Shown here in pieces: positions 8,662 to 19,810 of a stretch of DNA of 64,000 nt. Every line of letters starts with the position of its first letter. The stretch's first letter is position 1. The position numbers were made by a program, and so were the translations under genes. The notes under the pieces are model-generated. The model ran no database searches and was not told the DNA's origin. It saw only the letters and a program-made list of their open reading frames with translations. The DNA is from Planctomycetota bacterium (GTDB lineage: Bacteria > Planctomycetota > UBA1135 > GCA-002686595): assembly GCA_016795325.1 (NCBI GenBank), contig JAEUHY010000043.1:94174-158173 (forward strand), given 5' to 3'.

Positions 8662-10059
8662 ATGAAACTCGCCACGACTCTGCTGACTCTGCTCTCGCTG
8701 CTCGCCCCCACCACACTCCACGCCCAGACGCAAACTTCGACGCCGGGCGCAACGCTCGAACAGCCGCTGCCGCGCCGCGGCGCGTTGGGCCTGGGCTTCT
8801 CCGCGCTGCCGCGCAAACAGGCCGAGAAAGCCGGGCTCGCGCGCGGCGAAGGCTTGATCGCCAACGCGCCGACGCCCGGACTCACGGCGGAGAAGATCGG
8901 TTTCGAGGCTGGCGACATCGTGCTGCGCTTCAACGGCGCCGCGGTCAGCACAGGAACGATCGGCGCCGCGATCCGCGCTACGCCCGCGGGGGCGCAAGTC
9001 GAATTCGAGATCCTGCGCAAGGAGACGCCGATGAAGCTGCGCGGCGAACTGCTCGAGAAGCCGCGCGATCCGGGCAACGAGAACTACGAGGTCCTCTACA
9101 GCCACGTGACGAACAACGGCCAGCGCATGCGCACCATCCTCACGCGGCCGCGCAAGCCCGGCCCGCACCCGGGCTTCATGTTCATCCAGGGCTTTTCGCC
9201 GGTTTCGTACGACTTCGTGCTCGCGACGGCCAAGGGTGATGTCGCCACGATCGACGGGCCGCTGCTGCACAGGATCGCCGACTCGGGGTACGTCACCATC
9301 CGCGTCGAGAAGCCCGGCGTCGGCGACAGCGAGGGTGGCCCGTTCGCCGAGCTCGACTACCAGGACGAGATCGGCATCTACCGCGAAGCGCTCGCCCAGC
9401 TGAAGGCGACTGCGGGCGTCGACGTGAACAACGTGTTCCTCTTCGGCCACAGCATGGGCGCCGCATTCGGCCCGATGATCGCGGCGGACAATCCGGTCAA
9501 GGGCATCGCGGTCTACGGCGGCGCGGCGCGCACCTGGTTCGAGTACCTGCTCGACACGCTGCGCTACCAAGGCCTCGTTGCCGGCGCGAGCTTCGAGTCG
9601 GCGGACGAGCAGGTGCGCCACGGCGCGCGGATCATGGCGCGCGTGATGCTCGAAGGTGAGTCGCCCGAGACGGTGAAGACCGACTTGCCCGAACTCGCGG
9701 CGCTGGTCGACGGCTTCTTCCCCGGCGGGCGCTTCAACGACAAGTCGCTCGACTTCTGGCGCCAGCTCAACGAGATCAACTTCGCCGAGTACTGGAACAA
9801 GCTCGATTGCCACGTGCTGGCTGTGAAGGGCGCAAGCGACTTCGTGGTCTACGAAGCCGACCACAAGCTGATCGCCGACATCGTGAACCGCCGCACCCCC
9901 GGCAGGGCCAAGTTCGTGATCGCGCCCAACAGCGACCACCTGCTGCACGCGTTCGCGACGGAGCCCGAGAGCCTGCGCAACTTCCAACGCGGCGAGTACA
10001 GCGATTCGTTCGAGAAGCTGCTCGTGGAGTGGATGGCCGAGGTGAGGAGCAAGAACTAG
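8662..10059 (+). CDS. Secreted alpha/beta hydrolase with N-terminal PDZ domain
   Basis: This is a 465-residue protein. It has a signal peptide, MKLATTLLTLLSLLAPTTL then HAQ, with cleavage likely after A-Q. Residues about 35-135 form a PDZ-like domain (G-L-G-F, then E-K-I-G-F-E-A-G-D-I-V-L-R-F-N-G). An alpha/beta hydrolase fold follows, with nucleophile elbow G-H-S-M-G, a late D in the G-A-S-D-F-V-V segment and a C-terminal H in N-S-D-H-L-L-H, a complete Ser-Asp-His set. A PDZ domain ahead of a hydrolase core is less common than the reverse order. The ATG at 8662 is chosen because it begins the signal peptide; the frame is open upstream without it. The substrate is unknown; relatives are peptidase S9-like or esterases. 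Confidence 0.85.
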   Translation: MKLATTLLTLLSLLAPTTLHAQTQTSTPGATLEQPLPRRGALGLGFSALPRKQAEKAGLARGEGLIANAPTPGLTAEKIGFEAGDIVLRFNGAAVSTGTIGAAIRATPAGAQVEFEILRKETPMKLRGELLEKPRDPGNENYEVLYSHVTNNGQRMRTILTRPRKPGPHPGFMFIQGFSPVSYDFVLATAKGDVATIDGPLLHRIADSGYVTIRVEKPGVGDSEGGPFAELDYQDEIGIYREALAQLKATAGVDVNNVFLFGHSMGAAFGPMIAADNPVKGIAVYGGAARTWFEYLLDTLRYQGLVAGASFESADEQVRHGARIMARVMLEGESPETVKTDLPELAALVDGFFPGGRFNDKSLDFWRQLNEINFAEYWNKLDCHVLAVKGASDFVVYEADHKLIADIVNRRTPGRAKFVIAPNSDHLLHAFATEPESLRNFQRGEYSDSFEKLLVEWMAEVRSKN

Positions 10060-10076
10060 CGCCCCGCTTGCGCATT

Positions 10077-10200
10077 CCGTCGAAGATCTCGCGGGCCTCG
10101 CCGCCTCTGGCGGCGTCGCTCCGTTTTGACGACCGATTCAGGCGGCTTGGCATCCTCGCGCCTTGTTCAGGAACGCCGCCACCAGCGACATCTTCGACGG
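10077..10200. repeat. Structured intergenic inverted repeat
   Basis: Outer arms at 10077-10092 and 10185-10200 are 16 bp inverted repeats with one mismatch. Inside lie two further hairpins: 10100-10114 (6 bp stem GCCGCC/GGCGGC, 3 nt loop) and 10141-10180 (6 bp stem). Together they can fold as a three-way cruciform or RNA element. It sits 18 bp after the hydrolase stop and 86 bp before the Old Yellow Enzyme start. It might be a terminator/leader structure or a small mobile palindromic element. It does not match the palindromes at 42.2, 43.5 and 63.1 kb. Confidence 0.5.
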
Positions 10201-10285
10201 ACTGCGGGAGCGGGACACTAGCCGCGCGGACAACCGAATCTTGATTGGTCGCCACGGCGGACGGCAGGGCACACTACGGGGACCT

Positions 10286-11368
10286 ATGCACCACGCCGCG
10301 CTCTTCACTCCCGTGTCCCTGGGCGACCTCCGCCTCTCGAACCGCATCCTGATGGCGCCGCTCACGCGCTGTCGCGCCGACGTCGACCACGTTCCGACGG
10401 CGATCATGGCCGAGTACTACGCGCAGCGCGCGAGCGCTGGCTTGATCGTCGCCGAGGCGACCATGGTCATGGCGGGCAACTCCGCCTTCGGCGCGCGCGA
10501 GCCCGGCGTCTACTCGCAGGCGCAGGTCGCGGCCTGGAAGCACGTCACGGACGCGGTCCACGCGAAGAACGGTCGGATCGTGCTGCAGCTGTGGCACGGC
10601 GGTCGGGCCTGCCACTCGCTGCTGAACGGCGGCGCGCAGCCGGTGGCGCCCAGCCCGCTGCGCATCACCAACGACGAGACGCACACGCCGCAGGGCAAGA
10701 AGCCCTACGAAACGCCGCGCGAACTGCGCGACGACGAGCTTCCGGGGATCATCGCCGGTTTTCGTCTCGCGGCCCAGAATGCGAAGGCCGCCGGTTTCGA
10801 CGGCGTCGAGATCCACGGTGCGAACGGTTACCTGCTCGATCAGTTCCTGCGCGACGGCAGCAACCAACGCAGCGGCCCGTACGGCGGACCGCTCGAGCAT
10901 CGCGCGCGCCTGCTGCTCGAGGTGGTCGACGCCGCGATCGGTGTGTGGGGCGCCGGTCGCGTCGGCGTGCGCCTGTCGCCGCTCAACAGCTACAACGACA
11001 TGCGCGACAGCGATCCGGTCAAGCTGACGAGCTACGTCGCCGCGCAGCTCTCCTCGCGCCGCATCGCGTACCTGCACCTGATGCGCGGCGATTTCTTCGG
11101 CGTGCAGAAGGGCGACGTGGCGAGCGCGGCGCGCAGCGCCTTCAAGGGCGCGCTGGTCGGCAACATGGGTTACTCGCCGACGGAAGCCGCGCAGGCGATC
11201 ACCGACGGCGCGCTCGAAGCGATCGCCTTCGGACACCACTACGTGAGCAACCCCGACCTCGTCGCACGCGTGCGCAGCGGCATCGCGCTCGTCGAACCCG
11301 ATCCGCGCACCTTCTACACCAACGACGCGCGCGGCTACACCGACTACCCGACGTTGCAGCCCGCGTAG
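10286..11368 (+). CDS. Old Yellow Enzyme family FMN-dependent alkene reductase
   Basis: This 360-residue protein matches the NADH:flavin oxidoreductase/NemA family throughout. Visible landmarks are the N-terminal F-x-P-V-x-L-G and N-R-I-L-M-A-P-L-T-R segment, Q-L-W-H-G-G-R for flavin and substrate contact, G-F-D-G-V-E-I-H-G-A-N-G-Y-L-L-D-Q-F-L, the N-Q-R-S/Y-G-G loop, and a C-terminal G-A-L-E-A-I-A-F-G-H phosphate-binding segment. The usual F-G-R-x-x-I-S/A-N-P-D-L is F-G-H-H-Y-V-S-N-P-D-L here. It likely reduces activated C=C bonds using NAD(P)H in the cytosol. It is monocistronic, with a convergent neighbour 43 bp downstream. The ATG at 10286 is preferred to the upstream GTG at 10163 because homology begins there. 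Confidence 0.92.
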   Translation: MHHAALFTPVSLGDLRLSNRILMAPLTRCRADVDHVPTAIMAEYYAQRASAGLIVAEATMVMAGNSAFGAREPGVYSQAQVAAWKHVTDAVHAKNGRIVLQLWHGGRACHSLLNGGAQPVAPSPLRITNDETHTPQGKKPYETPRELRDDELPGIIAGFRLAAQNAKAAGFDGVEIHGANGYLLDQFLRDGSNQRSGPYGGPLEHRARLLLEVVDAAIGVWGAGRVGVRLSPLNSYNDMRDSDPVKLTSYVAAQLSSRRIAYLHLMRGDFFGVQKGDVASAARSAFKGALVGNMGYSPTEAAQAITDGALEAIAFGHHYVSNPDLVARVRSGIALVEPDPRTFYTNDARGYTDYPTLQPA

Positions 11369-11411
11369 CGTTCGATCGTTGCGGCGCGCGCGTCCCGCAC
11401 GGGCCGCGCGC

Positions 11412-12914
11412 TCACTGCAACCCGGCGAACTTGCGGATCGCAGCGTCGCGCGAGGCGAGCTCTTTCTGCAGCGCCGTCGCCGCGGCGCGGATCGCCTCGA
11501 CTTCGCCGGCCTTCAACGCGCTGCGGAACGCTTCGTGTGCGGCGGCGAGCTTGGCGTCGCCGGGCGCGCCGTCGAGCAGGAAGGCGACCACGAGACCGGC
11601 TTCGTGGTACAGGCGCGAGGAGCTCTCCGCCTTGGTGAGGTCGAGCCCGAACGCGAACAGCTCGTCGAGCTTGCGCAGACCGCCCGAGCGCAGCTGCCCG
11701 AAGGCGAACTCGCGCAGGGCCCACGGGCTGGCGCCTTCCGCGGCTTCGGGGTCCTTCATGTAGCGCTCGACGTAGCTCGCCGCGCCGTAACGCAACCAGC
11801 GCGGAATGCGCTTTTCGGCCCAGAAATTGGCCGGATTCGGACGCTGACCGCTCGGGCCCGCCGCGACCACCTCGCCGACGAAGTTCCACGACGGATCGAG
11901 CGCCTCGACGAAGCTCTGCGCCGCGGCCCAGCGCACCCAGTACGGCCCCCAGCCGCGCAACTTCTCGTCGCTGCGGTTCCAGAAGCTCACCCCGCAGCCC
12001 ACGTACTGCGGCGGCTGCTGCGAGAAGTCGAAGGCCATGTCGGCGAAGTACGCGCCGTGCAACGACGAGAAGCCCTCGGCGTCCGGCAGCACTTGCGCAG
12101 CGCCGCCGGCGACGGCGTTGTACTGCTCGAGGCTGCTCAACACGACGAAGTCGATGCGCTCCTGCGGCGCGACGCCGAAGATGCGCACGAGCTCGGGGTA
12201 GCTCTTCTCGGCGTACCAGCGCGCCGCGTCGCCGGCGCTCCACTCGCAGGTGGTGTAGACGAGGAAGTGTTCGCTGCGCAGTTCCCAGGCCGTCTCGAGC
12301 TTGGAGTGGTGCTGGTTGGCCGCAGCGAGCTCGACCCACGCGTCGCCGCACTTCCAGCGCAGCGCCGTCCAGTGCGGCATGTCCTCCGGCGCGACCCAGC
12401 TGTTGTCGTCCGCGCGGTACTGATGGCCAGCCGCCTTGCGCTGCGCGTCGTCCTTGTCGCGCGCCACCTTGACCGGGTTCACCCACTTGCCGGACGAGTT
12501 CCGCGCCCAACCCATGTTGCGGTACGGCAGCTCGGCCTCCGGCACCCACTCTTCCTTGAAGCGCACCAAGCCCTTGGCCTTCATGCGCGCCGCTTCGTCG
12601 CGCTTGTACTTGGTCAGCTCGGCGAGGCTCTCGAACCACTTGCCGTCGTAGAAGCGGTGCCCGAGCGCCTTGCGCGCGTCCTCGTGGTCCGGCGCGAGTT
12701 CGACGATGCGCCGCTGCACCTTGCGCGCGTCGGCCTCGGCGCCGGCCGCCGTGCAGGCCGCCGCCAGTTCGACGAGCTTCGCCACGTCGTTGCCCGCGGC
12801 GCGGATTTTCGCGTCGATGGCAGCGTCTTGCCGCGTCGCGTGGGCGGCCTCGGCGAGCGGCGGAGCGTCGGGCGCGAACGCCGCGACGAGCAAAACAAAG
12901 GACGCGATCGGCAT
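11412..12914 (-). CDS. Secreted protein resembling a degenerate peptidase MA/DUF1570 protein
   Basis: This is a 500-residue protein with an N-terminal export signal (MPIASFVLLVAAFAP). Residues 25-85 look TPR-like. A segment around V-R-F-K-E-E-W-V-P-E repeats a motif seen in planctomycete secreted proteins. The second half follows the layout of peptidase MA-like proteins: E-H-F-L-V-Y-T, a central Y-P-E-L-V-R-I-F-G and later W-L-R-Y-G-A-A-S-Y-V-E. The place where HExxH would be expected reads A-A-A-Q-S-F-V-E, so no zinc site is visible and the protein is probably not an active protease. Compare the intact gluzincin at 51.4-52.2 kb. The family assignment is tentative. Confidence 0.65.
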   Translation of the reverse strand: MPIASFVLLVAAFAPDAPPLAEAAHATRQDAAIDAKIRAAGNDVAKLVELAAACTAAGAEADARKVQRRIVELAPDHEDARKALGHRFYDGKWFESLAELTKYKRDEAARMKAKGLVRFKEEWVPEAELPYRNMGWARNSSGKWVNPVKVARDKDDAQRKAAGHQYRADDNSWVAPEDMPHWTALRWKCGDAWVELAAANQHHSKLETAWELRSEHFLVYTTCEWSAGDAARWYAEKSYPELVRIFGVAPQERIDFVVLSSLEQYNAVAGGAAQVLPDAEGFSSLHGAYFADMAFDFSQQPPQYVGCGVSFWNRSDEKLRGWGPYWVRWAAAQSFVEALDPSWNFVGEVVAAGPSGQRPNPANFWAEKRIPRWLRYGAASYVERYMKDPEAAEGASPWALREFAFGQLRSGGLRKLDELFAFGLDLTKAESSSRLYHEAGLVVAFLLDGAPGDAKLAAAHEAFRSALKAGEVEAIRAAATALQKELASRDAAIRKFAGLQ

Positions 12915-13104
12915 GGCGAGGGGGGCTTGGGTGGCTTGAGCGCGACGCGCCGCGCGAGCGGGGACGGAGACGGAGTCTAGCAGTGGCGGCAGACGGCGCC
13001 GGGAGCTCGGAGAGCCGCGGTCCGCGGAGATTTGGGGGCCACGGAACGCACCAGATCGGGTCTAGTGGCGCAGCCTTCCGTTCCGCGCCGCGCGAGCCGC
13101 CCCA

Positions 13105-15873
<2,769 letters not shown>

Positions 15874-15898
15874 GCGCAGGCGCGGTGCGAGCACGCGC

Positions 15899-16600
15899 TC
15901 ACGTTCCGTCGAACGCGCCGAGCGACGACAGACACAGGTAACCGTTCAGCACGAGCAACGCCGCGGCGGGGATCCACAGCGACAGCGCATCCCCCACTCG
16001 CAGACGAGCGGCGAGCGCGAAGCCCATCAGCAGCGCGAGCCCGCCGGACGACAGCTGCAGCGCCAGGGGCCAGCGCAGTCCGGCGACCAAGCCCACTCCA
16101 GCCAGGATCTCGAGCAGCCCGGTGAGCACACGCAGGTGCGCCAGCCGGTAGCGCGCGAACTCGAGCTGCATCGACGGCGCGACCAGGCAGTGCACGCCGT
16201 AACCGAGGAAGGCGAGGCTCGATCCGAGCACCAGCGCAGTTCTGAGTTCCGATCCGACGTCCCAGCCCGAACGTGCGGCGGCGTCGAAGAGCGAAGGCGT
16301 GAGCAGCGCGAAGGAGGGCGCGTAGGAGCGCGGCGCGTGGCGCGCCCTGAAGTGCGAGGGCTGGGCGCCGAGCGTGAGCGCGGCCCTCGCCCGGGCAGAG
16401 CCCAACGTGAACTCGGCCCGCGACAGCGCGACGATCGGCAGCGTCGAGAGGGCGACCTTCGCGGCGCCGGTCAGAGTCACAAACATGTCGGCGTAGTCGT
16501 ACTCGCGGAACTTCTTGACGATGTTCTCGAAGCGGAACACCCGCACGAACAGCACGCTCCCCGCGATGAGTGGTCGAGCGGCGCTGACGAGCATCTGCAT
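15899..16600 (-). CDS. DoxX-like integral membrane protein
   Basis: This is a 233-residue protein read from the ATG at 16600. The C-terminal half shows four hydrophobic spans (roughly residues 120-140, 150-170, 175-195, 205-225) with the pattern L-V-A-P-S-M-Q-L-E-F-A-R-Y, then L-x-G-L-L-E-I-L-A-G-V-G-L, as in DoxX/SURF4-type proteins. The N-terminal half has another likely span and a T-G-A-A-K-V segment like the DoxX_2 'gxaK' motif. Residues 55-100 are unusually Ala/Arg-rich and look less conserved. Function within the family is poorly defined; roles in redox or quinone-linked membrane complexes are known for some members. Confidence 0.6.
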   Translation of the reverse strand: MQMLVSAARPLIAGSVLFVRVFRFENIVKKFREYDYADMFVTLTGAAKVALSTLPIVALSRAEFTLGSARARAALTLGAQPSHFRARHAPRSYAPSFALLTPSLFDAAARSGWDVGSELRTALVLGSSLAFLGYGVHCLVAPSMQLEFARYRLAHLRVLTGLLEILAGVGLVAGLRWPLALQLSSGGLALLMGFALAARLRVGDALSLWIPAAALLVLNGYLCLSSLGAFDGT

Positions 16601-16672
16601 GTGCGCTCCGGCGCCCAGGGCGCGTTGAGATTGCGATGAGGCCGAACCGAGCGAAAGGCGGGGCTCGCGGTC

Positions 16673-16716
16673 AAAAAAAAACACCCCCCGCCCGCCGTGT
16701 TGCGGCGGACGGGGGA
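16673..16716 (-). terminator. Rho-independent terminator of the sigma-70 gene
   Basis: On the minus strand the sequence just past the sigma gene stop folds into a GC stem (CCCCCGTCCGCCG with CGGCGGGCGGGGG, one wobble-type mismatch) with a short loop, followed by a run of nine T (A-run at 16673-16681 on the plus strand). The order is gene, hairpin, T-tract, so it stops transcription leaving the sigma gene at 16741 before the DoxX-like gene. Confidence 0.9.
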
Positions 16717-16740
16717 TTTGCTGGAAGCAGCGTCGAAGCC

Positions 16741-17898
16741 TCAGTTCAGGAACGGATCGACGGCCTTGCGCAGGCCCGGCGTGCGGAGCTTGCCGAGCGC
16801 GCGCACCTGGATCTGGCGCACGCGTTCGAGGCTGACGCCCAGTTCGGCGGCGACCTCGGCCAGCGTGTGCTCGCGTCCGCTGTGGATGCCGAAGCGCCGT
16901 TCGATGACCAGACGTTCGCGCTCGGAGAGCTGCGCCAGCGCATCGTGGATGCTCTGGTCGAGCTTCACGTCTTCGAGGTCGGTCGAGTACGGCCCCTCGT
17001 CGTCGTGCGCCTTGAGCAGGTCCTTGAGGCGGCCGCCCTCTTCGTCGTCGTAGCCGGCGTCGAGCGAGCGCGCGCTGCGCACCGAGTGCATGGCCGCGCC
17101 CACGAGGTTTTCGCTCATGTTGGTCGCCGCTGCGATCGCTTCCGGCGCCGCGTTGACGTCGCCGAGCTTCTGCTTGGCGTCGTTGACGTGCTTGAGCGCC
17201 TTCTGCAGGTACACCGGCACGCGCACGGTGTTCGAGAAGTTGTAGAGGTAGCTGCGGAACGCTTGGTTGAGCCAGTGGACCGCGTAGGTGCGGAACAGCA
17301 GGCCGCGCCGCCAGTCGAAGCCGTCGACGGCGCGGAACAGCGACGCCGAGCCTTCTTGGATCAGGTCGGACTGGCTCGCCGAAGTGTGCGAGTAGCGCTC
17401 GACGTTGATCGGCACGAGGTACAGGTTGCGCTCGACGAGCTCGGTGCGCAGGGCGTGGAGCTCGAACCAGCGGCGGCACACGCGCGGGGGCAACGTGCAC
17501 CCGCTCGAGCTCGCGCCCTGGACGCCGAGGCTGACCTGCCCGATCGACTTCGGCACGCGGTCGGGAGAGATGCCCGTGTCAGCGAGCACCTTCTCGAAGC
17601 GAATGCGTGCGAACTCGATCCGCCGCGCCAGGCGCGCCTCGGATTCGCGGTCCATGATCGTGATCGAGTCCACGTCGGCGCGGAACTGCTGCGCGAGCGT
17701 CACGCGCTGCGCGCTCGCTGCGCCCTCGACCGGGCGCCGCCACGACAAAGGGTCGGAAATCTCGAGCGCGACGTTGTCCCGATCGAGCTCGGCGGCGAGC
17801 TCGCGGCACAGGTCGGCGAAGCGCTCCGGCTCGGCCGCAAAGCGGTCGAGGCGCTCGTCGAGTTGTTGGTGCGTGAGAAGCTTGACCATGTCGTTCAC
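16741..17898 (-). CDS. Sigma-70 family RNA polymerase sigma factor (RpoD/SigA-like)
   Basis: This is a 385-residue protein. Region 1.2 is seen at about residues 77-110 (D-S-I-T-I-M-D-R-E-S-E). Region 2 follows as L-V-E-R-N-L-Y-L-V, D-L-I-Q-E-G and F-R-T-Y-A-V-H-W-L-N-Q-A-F-R. Region 3 follows V-R-V-P-V-Y-L. Region 4 has S-E-R-E-R-L-V-I-E-R-R-F-G and the DNA-binding helix E-V-A-A-E-L-G-V-S-L-E-R-V-R-Q-I. The usual core motif R-N-L-R-L-V is altered to R-N-L-Y-L-V and D-L-I-Q-E-G-N to D-L-I-Q-E-G-S. No long region 1.1 is present. The length and the long insert between regions 1.2 and 2.1 suggest an alternative group 2-like factor rather than the main one. It carries its own strong terminator. 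Confidence 0.88.
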   Translation of the reverse strand: MNDMVKLLTHQQLDERLDRFAAEPERFADLCRELAAELDRDNVALEISDPLSWRRPVEGAASAQRVTLAQQFRADVDSITIMDRESEARLARRIEFARIRFEKVLADTGISPDRVPKSIGQVSLGVQGASSSGCTLPPRVCRRWFELHALRTELVERNLYLVPINVERYSHTSASQSDLIQEGSASLFRAVDGFDWRRGLLFRTYAVHWLNQAFRSYLYNFSNTVRVPVYLQKALKHVNDAKQKLGDVNAAPEAIAAATNMSENLVGAAMHSVRSARSLDAGYDDEEGGRLKDLLKAHDDEGPYSTDLEDVKLDQSIHDALAQLSERERLVIERRFGIHSGREHTLAEVAAELGVSLERVRQIQVRALGKLRTPGLRKAVDPFLN

Positions 17899-18434
17899 CT
17901 TTCCTGCCAGGGGGTGGACGCGCCGCCCGGCGCGCCGCTACGAACTAGCCGCATCGATACCGCGCGGGTTCATGACAACCCGCGCACCTCAGGGGTCGGA
18001 TCTCCGAGGACCTGCATGAGGCGACCTACAGCTGCCGCCGCCTGTCCGTTGGTCGCGCCCGATAGCGCGCTGCGGCGTCTCCATACGTCGCTTCGCGCCA
18101 TCAGGTGCTGCCCTCAGGTCTTCGGACCTCGCATCCCGTTGGATGCTGACGCGTACGGCAGATTCCGCGCCGTTCGGAGCGACGCGCAGGTGCAGGGCGC
18201 GTTCCAGCCACAAAGTGTTTCGACGTCGTCAGTTACGCATGTCAGGACGACGTACAACCGGAGCCGAGGCCGCGGGCGAGCTCGGTGCGGCCCGGCTCGT
18301 GCGCGCAGAGCCGCCAAAACGGCAGCGGCCCGCCCCCAGGGAGGGCGAGCCGCCGTCAGTTTGGCATCGCGGACGCTGCGCACGCGCGCCGCAGGGCGGC
18401 GCGACCGTGCGTCGCGCCGTACGTACAAGTCAGG
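17899..18434. other. Structured 536-bp intergenic region, possible leader or ncRNA
   Basis: No convincing gene is present. Several perfect hairpins occur: about 17962-17970 with 17977-17985 (9 bp), 18116-18129 (5 bp closing a TTCG loop), 18131-18146 (6 bp closing a CGTT loop), and a long composite stem at about 18310-18370 in which GCCAAA and ACGGC pair with GCCGT and TTTGGC around an inner CGCCC/GGGCG hairpin. The last lies about 60 bp past the acyl-CoA dehydrogenase stop and may end that transcript. The others lie upstream of the sigma gene start at 17898 and may form its leader or a separate RNA. It does not show RNase P, tmRNA or SRP signature sequences. Confidence 0.4.
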
Positions 18435-19679
18435 TCAGCTGGGCTTGGCCGCGGCGCCAGCCTCGCTGCGGTAGCTCTGCTGCGTCTCGGTCGGGATGTA
18501 CGACTCGAGGTGCGCCAGCTCGTTCGCTTCCTTGATCAGGTTGCGGGCGATGACGAGGCGCTGGATCTGGTTGGTGCCCTCGTAGATCTGGAGGATCTTC
18601 GCGTCGCGGAAGCACTTGGCGATCGGATAGTCCTCCATGAAGCCGTAGCCGCCGAAGATCTGCACCGCGTCGGTGGCGACCTCCATGGCGGTGTCGGTGG
18701 CGAAGCACTTGGCCATCGCGGCGTACTTGGTGACGCCCTCGGTGCGGCCGGCGTCGATCTGCGCCGCCGAAGCGTAGACCAGCCAGCGCGCCGCCTCGGT
18801 CTTCATCGCCATGTCGGCGAGCATCTTCTGCACCATCTGGAAGCTCGCGATCGGCGCGTCGAACTGCCGCCGGCGGTTGGCGTAGACCAGCGCGAGGTCG
18901 AGCGCGCCCTGGGCCGCGCCAACGGCCTGCGCCGCAACGCCCGGCCGCGCGCAGTCGAGCGTCATCATCGCGTGCTTGAAGCCCATGCCCGCCCGCCCGC
19001 CGATGAGGTTCGCCTTCGGCACGCGGACGTTGTCGAAGTGCGTCTCGACGACCGGCACCGTGCGGATGCCCATCTTGTTCTCGACCTTCTTGACCGAGAA
19101 TCCCGGCGTGCCCTTCTCGACGACCAGCGCGCTGATGCGGCGCGACTTCGAGGTCGGGTCGGTGACGCAGAACACCGAGTAGATGTCCGCCACGCCGCCG
19201 TTGGTGGTCCACTTCTTCTCGCCGCAGATGACGTAGTCGTCGCCATCCTCGACGGCGGTGACCGAAAGTCCGCTGGCGTCCGAGCCGGCGAACTTCTCGC
19301 TCAGGCAGAAGGCCACCATCTTCTCGCCGCGCGCGATCTGCGGCAGCCAGCGCTTCTTCTGCTCCTCGGTGCCGCCGAGGATGATCGGGAACGAGCCCAG
19401 CGCGTTGACCGCGAAGGCCACGCCGAAGCCCGAGTCGGCCTTGGCGAGTTCTTCGGTCACCATGGCCAGCGCGAGGACGCCCGCGCCGTGCCCGCCGTAT
19501 TCCTTCGGGATGAAGGTCTTGAACAGCCCCGCCGAGGCGACAGCTCGCGCCGCGTCCCAGTTGTACTCCTGGAGCTGGTCGAACTTGGCGCACGAGGGGC
19601 GCACATGCTTGTCGGCGATCTCGCGCGCCGTGGCCGCCAGTTGTCTGGCTTGTTCGCTGAAGACGATGTTGTCGCGCAT
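18435..19679 (-). CDS. Acyl-CoA dehydrogenase
   Basis: This is a 414-residue flavoprotein of the normal family length. The N-terminal helical domain carries P-K-E-Y-G-G-H-G. The middle beta domain has F-C-L-S-E-K-F-A-G-S-D, the FAD/substrate signature, and E-K-K-W-T-T-N-G. The C-terminal domain has R-R-Q-F-D-A-P-I, D-A-V-Q-I-F-G-G-Y-G-F and the catalytic-base region I-Y-E-G-T-N-Q-I-Q-R with Glu. It oxidises acyl-CoA thioesters to enoyl-CoA in the cytosol and passes electrons to ETF. The chain-length preference cannot be read reliably, although short/branched-chain types look closest. It is monocistronic and divergent from the AAA+ fusion gene. Confidence 0.93.
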   Translation of the reverse strand: MRDNIVFSEQARQLAATAREIADKHVRPSCAKFDQLQEYNWDAARAVASAGLFKTFIPKEYGGHGAGVLALAMVTEELAKADSGFGVAFAVNALGSFPIILGGTEEQKKRWLPQIARGEKMVAFCLSEKFAGSDASGLSVTAVEDGDDYVICGEKKWTTNGGVADIYSVFCVTDPTSKSRRISALVVEKGTPGFSVKKVENKMGIRTVPVVETHFDNVRVPKANLIGGRAGMGFKHAMMTLDCARPGVAAQAVGAAQGALDLALVYANRRRQFDAPIASFQMVQKMLADMAMKTEAARWLVYASAAQIDAGRTEGVTKYAAMAKCFATDTAMEVATDAVQIFGGYGFMEDYPIAKCFRDAKILQIYEGTNQIQRLVIARNLIKEANELAHLESYIPTETQQSYRSEAGAAAKPS

Positions 19680-19810
19680 GGGATGGTTCGGCTCCGCCGG
19701 GGGGGTCTGGCCGTCGCGTCGGGACGGGAAAAAGGGCGAGGAGTATAGCTCCGCGAGGACCGCGCGAGCGCACGCCCGGGGCCCCCGCCGCCGGCGCTAT
19801 CCTCGCGCCC

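Noticed and set aside
17899..18434. Possible RNase P RNA, tmRNA or SRP RNA
   Set aside because: The length would suit RNase P, but conserved sequences such as GAGGAAAGTCC, ACAGAGA or the SRP GGAAG loop are absent on both strands.
16636..18474. Plus-strand 612-codon frame over the sigma-70 gene
   Set aside because: It is antisense to conserved sigma regions 2-4, crosses the terminator, and has no protein-like signature.
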